DNA from: Vitrella brassicaformis
Taxonomy: Eukaryota > Sar > Vitrellaceae
Assembly (NCBI GenBank): GCA_001179505.1
Contig: CDMY01000069.1
Span: forward strand, 26,571 to 90,570
Direction: 5' to 3'
DNA: 64,000 nucleotides
Shown: one piece after another, positions 62,465 to 64,000 of the stretch
Numbering within the stretch: position 1 is the first letter of the stretch
Layout of the letters: the number at the start of each line of letters is the position of its first letter
Translations under genes and position numbers: made by a program
The notes under the pieces: model-generated
Seen by the model: the letters and a program-made list of their open reading frames with translations, nothing else
What the model was told of the DNA's origin: nothing
Databases searched by the model: none

Positions 62465-64000
62465 TCATCTACGCACAGTAGAAGACAATTCTATCTTCAC
62501 CTGCTCTCCCCGCTCGAGATACTCTCGCTGTGGACGCGGAGAAGATATAGGTAAGATAAAGGACATGTTTCCAGGAGTGAGAATGTGAGTGTCTTGCTTC
62601 ATCTTCCTTTGTCTACCTCGATAAGGTGCTCAATGCGCTGCTTCACAACTTTTGGGTTCGGACGGAAGAAACTGTCGGCCAGAAACGTCAGGGAGAGAAG
62701 TAAAACTCAAGCAGAACTTTCAAAAATGTCGTCTACCTCAGCTGCTGCAGAACTTCAGTCACCAACTGCTGGTGGCCGAGTGTCTGCAGACAGAGAAGAA
62801 AGAAGGGCCATAGATAGTACTTTCCGGTCAATCTGGAAACGTTGAAAGAGCGGGGTGTACCTTCCGTGCTTTCATGATGCGCACGATTGCAGCTTCGATC
62901 GCAATAGACCGATCCTAAGGACGAACATCGAGAAAAAGACAAACTGAGCGTTATTACGGCAACAGCGCTTATAGAGTCTGAATATAACCTCCTCGACGCG
63001 TTCTGCCGTGCAACCAAAGAAACAAAGTTTATCATTGCTTGTGACTGCAAGTTCGGGGGCGTACCGCGATTGTGAGTTTCTTCGAAGGTAGGTGCCGGTA
63101 TCTTCAGCTTTCTGTGGGGACACTGAAAGTTATCGTTCGGCTTGAATACGTCCTCTGCACTTATCTGTTGAGCCATGGAGCCGGTGTGAGGGAGAAGTGT
63201 TTGAGTGTTTGCTGATCAGCGGACATATGTACCGATTTCTGATCTGAGTTGTCGGGGTCAGCCTTCACCAGAATCTTGAACTTGCCAAAACTCAGCGTCG
63301 CCACCAGCTTCTTGGCGAATGATTCGTCGATCTTCAGCAGCTTGGTGATCATCTCGAACGACAGCGTCTCGTGTGTCTTGAAGAGGAGCAGGATGCACGC
63401 CTGGTAGCTGCATTTGTAGCAGCGTGGCACAGGTGTCCGGAAAGTCAGGCGAAAGGTGCACAACGTCACCTGTTTGTGATAAGATCGTGGCGTTTTTGCA
63501 AATGGGCACTGACTACAGCCGATCCTGCAAAGGATACAAAACAAATTTTCTTACTGCGTGAAGCGGGATGGGTCCATGCTTGTGTATACCTAGCGTGTGA
63601 ATCCTGTCCAGACAGAAGGGAAAAAATGAGGTAATTCTCAATGGCAAGGAACCCTTCTGTTGATTTACCAAGTCAGTCGGCGGTGCTGTGTTTTGACTGC
63701 ATCAAGGAGAGGAACGAACAGTGGTGAGGGAACACGTGACAAGGAAGCTTTTTCCCCACCTGCGTAGAACGTGTGAAAGACGCCCATCGCCTGAATGAAA
63801 AGAACGAAGGCGCATATACGGAAATGGCGACGAGACCGAGACCTCAACGGTCCAACTTTACCTTTTGCATCTCCGGCGCAAGTGTGACCTGCACATGAGT
63901 GACCAGTCACCCCGGCGCAAGCACGTGAAGGATTGTGCCGTGGTGCGTGGTGAAGATGTGCTGGATTTGCAGCGTGCCTTACATCGTGAGTCTGGTAAGA
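62465..64000 (-). CDS. Cullin, C-terminal half (5' end beyond the window)
   Basis: Exons read right to left. VTLAPEMQK (near 63890-63865) joins AMGVFHTFYAVKTQHRRLTW (two exons near 63810 and 63690), matching the cullin EMQ...FY..KH..R.LTW block. Next come an exon ending in YQACILLLFKTHETLSFEMI and KILVKADP (about 63470-63240), then SAEDVFKPNDNFQCPHRKLK (near 63150-63090). The winged-helix and neddylation part follows: DRSIAIEAAIVRIMKARK (near 62915-62865), TLGHQQLVTEVLQQL (near 62790-62740), FFRPNPKVVKQRIEHLIE (near 62680-62625) and REYLERGEQVKIELSS (near 62530-62480), with TGA at 62465-62467. The Lys of IVRIMKARK is the NEDD8 acceptor. Cullins scaffold multi-subunit ubiquitin ligases and recruit RBX1 through this half. 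The usual C-terminal YKYLA is replaced by a short divergent tail. The subtype (CUL1, 3 or 4) cannot be told. Confidence 0.88.

Overview
This window is nuclear DNA from an intron-dense, GC-rich unicellular eukaryote. Nearly every gene is split by many short GT-AG introns. Introns and spacers are full of CAGA/TCTG, CA/TG and GGAT-type simple repeats. Several genes point to an alveolate, most likely a plastid-bearing one: a RAP-domain organelle-RNA protein, a CCCH zinc finger of the spacing common in alveolates, and a secreted-type presequence with a Phe just after the signal peptide. A chromerid such as Vitrella would fit, but that is inference from style and gene content, not from a database match. 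I found no tRNA, rRNA, CRISPR array, transposase or reverse transcriptase.

Layout, left to right: a coiled-coil gene running off the left edge (-); a doubtful small membrane-protein gene (+); a gene with a Cys-rich C-terminus (-); a very large Sfi1-like centrin-binding-repeat gene (-, 6.95-15.4 kb); a leucine-rich-repeat protein (-, 16-19.6 kb); a CCCH zinc-finger protein (-, 20.6-23.7 kb); a 2-exon small gene (+, 24 kb); a tubulin-tyrosine-ligase-like enzyme with a huge C-terminal extension (-, 26.2-32.7 kb); an unrecognised Pro/Tyr-rich protein (+, 33.5-35.5 kb); ATP12/ATPAF2 (+); ATG7 (-); a mitochondrial carrier (+); TIM23 (-); a membrane-anchored ankyrin protein (+); an FtsJ/RrmJ-type rRNA methyltransferase (-); elongation factor 2 (+, 50.5-55.7 kb); a protein with a probable bipartite presequence (-, 56.8-59.8 kb); a RAP-domain protein (+, 60.3-62.2 kb); and the C-terminal half of a cullin (-) running off the right edge.

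From about 23 kb on, genes mostly alternate strand, giving a series of head-to-head pairs with short shared upstream regions (91 bp between the start codons of TIM23 and the ankyrin gene) and tail-to-tail spacers that carry only simple repeats. The genes do not form one pathway, but mitochondrial functions are frequent (ATP12, SLC25 carrier, TIM23, possibly the FtsJ enzyme), and two genes suggest microtubule or centriole biology (Sfi1-like, TTLL). The most unusual structures are a mosaic duplication of Sfi1-like exons and their intron into the neighbouring gene, a tandem exon-intron duplication at the left edge, an odd splice junction in EF2, and a marked change in intron style after about 59.8 kb.
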